A DNA stretch of 6,564 nucleotides. Source: Draconibacterium sp. GTDB lineage: Bacteria > Bacteroidota > Bacteroidia > Bacteroidales > Prolixibacteraceae. Location of the stretch: positions 1 to 6,564 of the forward strand of contig JAUVDE010000194.1 in assembly GCA_030595485.1 (NCBI GenBank), read 5' to 3'. The position numbers were made by a program, and so were the translations under genes. The notes beneath the pieces are model-generated. The model worked only from the letters and a program-made list of their open reading frames with translations, did not search any database and was not told the origin of the DNA. Shown here piece by piece: positions 6,171 through 6,564 of this stretch (within the stretch, counting starts at the first letter, position 1; the number at the start of each line of letters is the position of its first letter).

Positions 6171-6204
6171 CAAAAATAGAATTTACCACACGTAGAATTG
6201 CAAA
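6171..6204 (-). promoter_or_regulatory. Candidate promoter of the proposed small RNA
   Basis: On the minus strand, 6178-6171 is TATTTTTG, an exact TAnnTTTG match. TTTG at 6204-6201 lies 22 bases upstream. Transcription would begin at about 6165, within A/G-rich sequence. No protein-coding start follows on this strand before the hairpin at 6080, so if active the promoter must make a noncoding transcript or an antisense to the 3' end of the S4 operon. Confidence 0.45.
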
Positions 6205-6291
6205 TTATTTGGCTTTAGTTGCGAATGGCAAGCATGAGTATACGATAGTAGTCAATATTTGGGGTGAACCTATCAAAAACCGACATAAAAC
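6205..6291. other. Intergenic stretch with no recognisable feature
   Basis: This lies between the mscS terminator and the candidate small-RNA promoter, in the 311-base gap 6045-6355. I see no gene, repeat or regulatory motif here. A plus-strand frame opening at GTG 6098 and closing at 6310 passes through it, but it is rejected as coding. It runs through the mscS terminator stem, has AGG/AGA-rich codons unlike its neighbours, and resembles no protein I know. Confidence 0.5.
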
Positions 6292-6318
6292 AAAAAAGGC
6301 CCTCATTTGAGAGCCTTT
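6292..6318 (-). terminator. Intrinsic terminator of the mscS-family gene
   Basis: AAAGGC (6295-6300) pairs with GCCTTT (6313-6318). After one C/A mismatch (6301/6312), CTC (6302-6304) pairs with GAG (6309-6311) around loop ATTT. On the minus strand the stem ends in six T (complement of A6292-6297), then GTTTTATG. It begins 38 bases beyond the mscS stop codon, a fitting position. Confidence 0.85.
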
Positions 6319-6355
6319 CTATTTTCCTAAATCGATTCTTTAAATAGCCTATGTC

Positions 6356-6564
6356 TTACTTCTGAACGTGAACATCCATTTGTGGGAATGGAATGTTAAG
6401 TCCCTCTTTATCAAATGTTTTGTATACTTGCTCGGTGAGGTCGAAATATATTCCCCAGTAGTTGGCTGCTTCTGCCCAAACGCGTACCACAAGATTTACT
6501 GAGCTGTCGGCTAGTTCGCTAACAGCAATAAATGGTTCAGCAGGATCATTAATAATTCGTTTGT
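6356..6564 (-). CDS. mscS: MscS-family mechanosensitive ion channel, C-terminal end (cut by window edge)
   Basis: The last 68 residues of a small-conductance mechanosensitive channel, an inner-membrane heptamer that opens under membrane tension to release solutes during hypo-osmotic shock. What is visible is the cytoplasmic cage domain: FIAVSELADSSVNLVVRVWA (an edge strand that includes the VRVWA motif), then NYWGIYFDLTEQVYKTFDKE, and the closing IPFPQMDVHV motif. The last motif corresponds to ISFPYPQMDV near the C-terminus of E. coli MscS. The protein ends four residues after QMDV (HVQK), with no extended tail. The transmembrane helices lie beyond the right edge. The stop is the complement of 6356-6358, followed by its own terminator. 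The gene converges on the S4 operon. MscS family membership is certain, but the exact paralogue cannot be told from this piece. Confidence 0.95.
   Translation of the reverse strand, partial: KRIINDPAEPFIAVSELADSSVNLVVRVWAEAANYWGIYFDLTEQVYKTFDKEGLNIPFPQMDVHVQK

Noticed and set aside
6098..6310. A 70-codon plus-strand frame beginning with GTG in the right-hand gap
   Set aside because: It runs through the mscS terminator stem, uses many AGA/AGG codons unlike the neighbouring genes, has a non-ATG start and resembles no known protein.

Overview
The window reads as a chromosomal segment of a Bacteroidota (Bacteroidetes) bacterium. The evidence is a low G+C sequence, the absence of Shine-Dalgarno sequences before nearly every start codon, several upstream matches to the Bacteroidetes promoter pattern (TTG/TTTG, 17-23 bases, TAnnTTTG), and protein sequences that look most like that phylum. 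A marine or gut member of the Marinilabiliales/Prolixibacteraceae type is my guess, but the sequence does not settle it. I see no transposase, tRNA, rRNA, CRISPR array or phage gene.

Layout. (1) Positions 1-856, minus strand: the N-terminal 285 codons of methionyl-tRNA synthetase (metG), running off the left edge. (2) Positions 857-1095: a divergent A+T-rich intergenic region with one promoter facing each way. The promoters are embedded in the two arms of an imperfect inverted repeat. (3) Positions 1096-4285, plus strand: a tight cluster of a HAD phosphatase, a secreted alpha/beta-hydrolase lipoprotein, LD-carboxypeptidase (S66 family) and a YraN-family protein. Gaps are 33, 1 and 12 bases, so this is probably one operon. 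(4) Positions 4398-6044, plus strand: a second cluster, with its own candidate promoter, of a YjbR/MmcQ-family protein, a signal-peptide-bearing bleomycin-hydrolase-like cysteine peptidase and a small S4-domain RNA-binding protein. Gaps are 4 bases and a 1-base overlap. (5) Positions 6045-6355: a 311-base gap without a convincing protein gene. (6) Positions 6356-6564, minus strand: the C-terminal end of an MscS-family mechanosensitive channel, running off the right edge.

Most genes are conserved housekeeping or envelope functions: tRNA charging, small-molecule dephosphorylation, murein peptide trimming, mechanosensing. The least ordinary part is the last gap. On the minus strand it holds, in order, the mscS terminator, a promoter with a perfect -7 match, about 110 bases that fold into an 8-bp closing stem enclosing two hairpins whose loops both carry CCCU, and a G+C-rich hairpin followed by eight T. 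That is the full layout of an independent small RNA gene, and I propose it as one. It is inferred from sequence alone.
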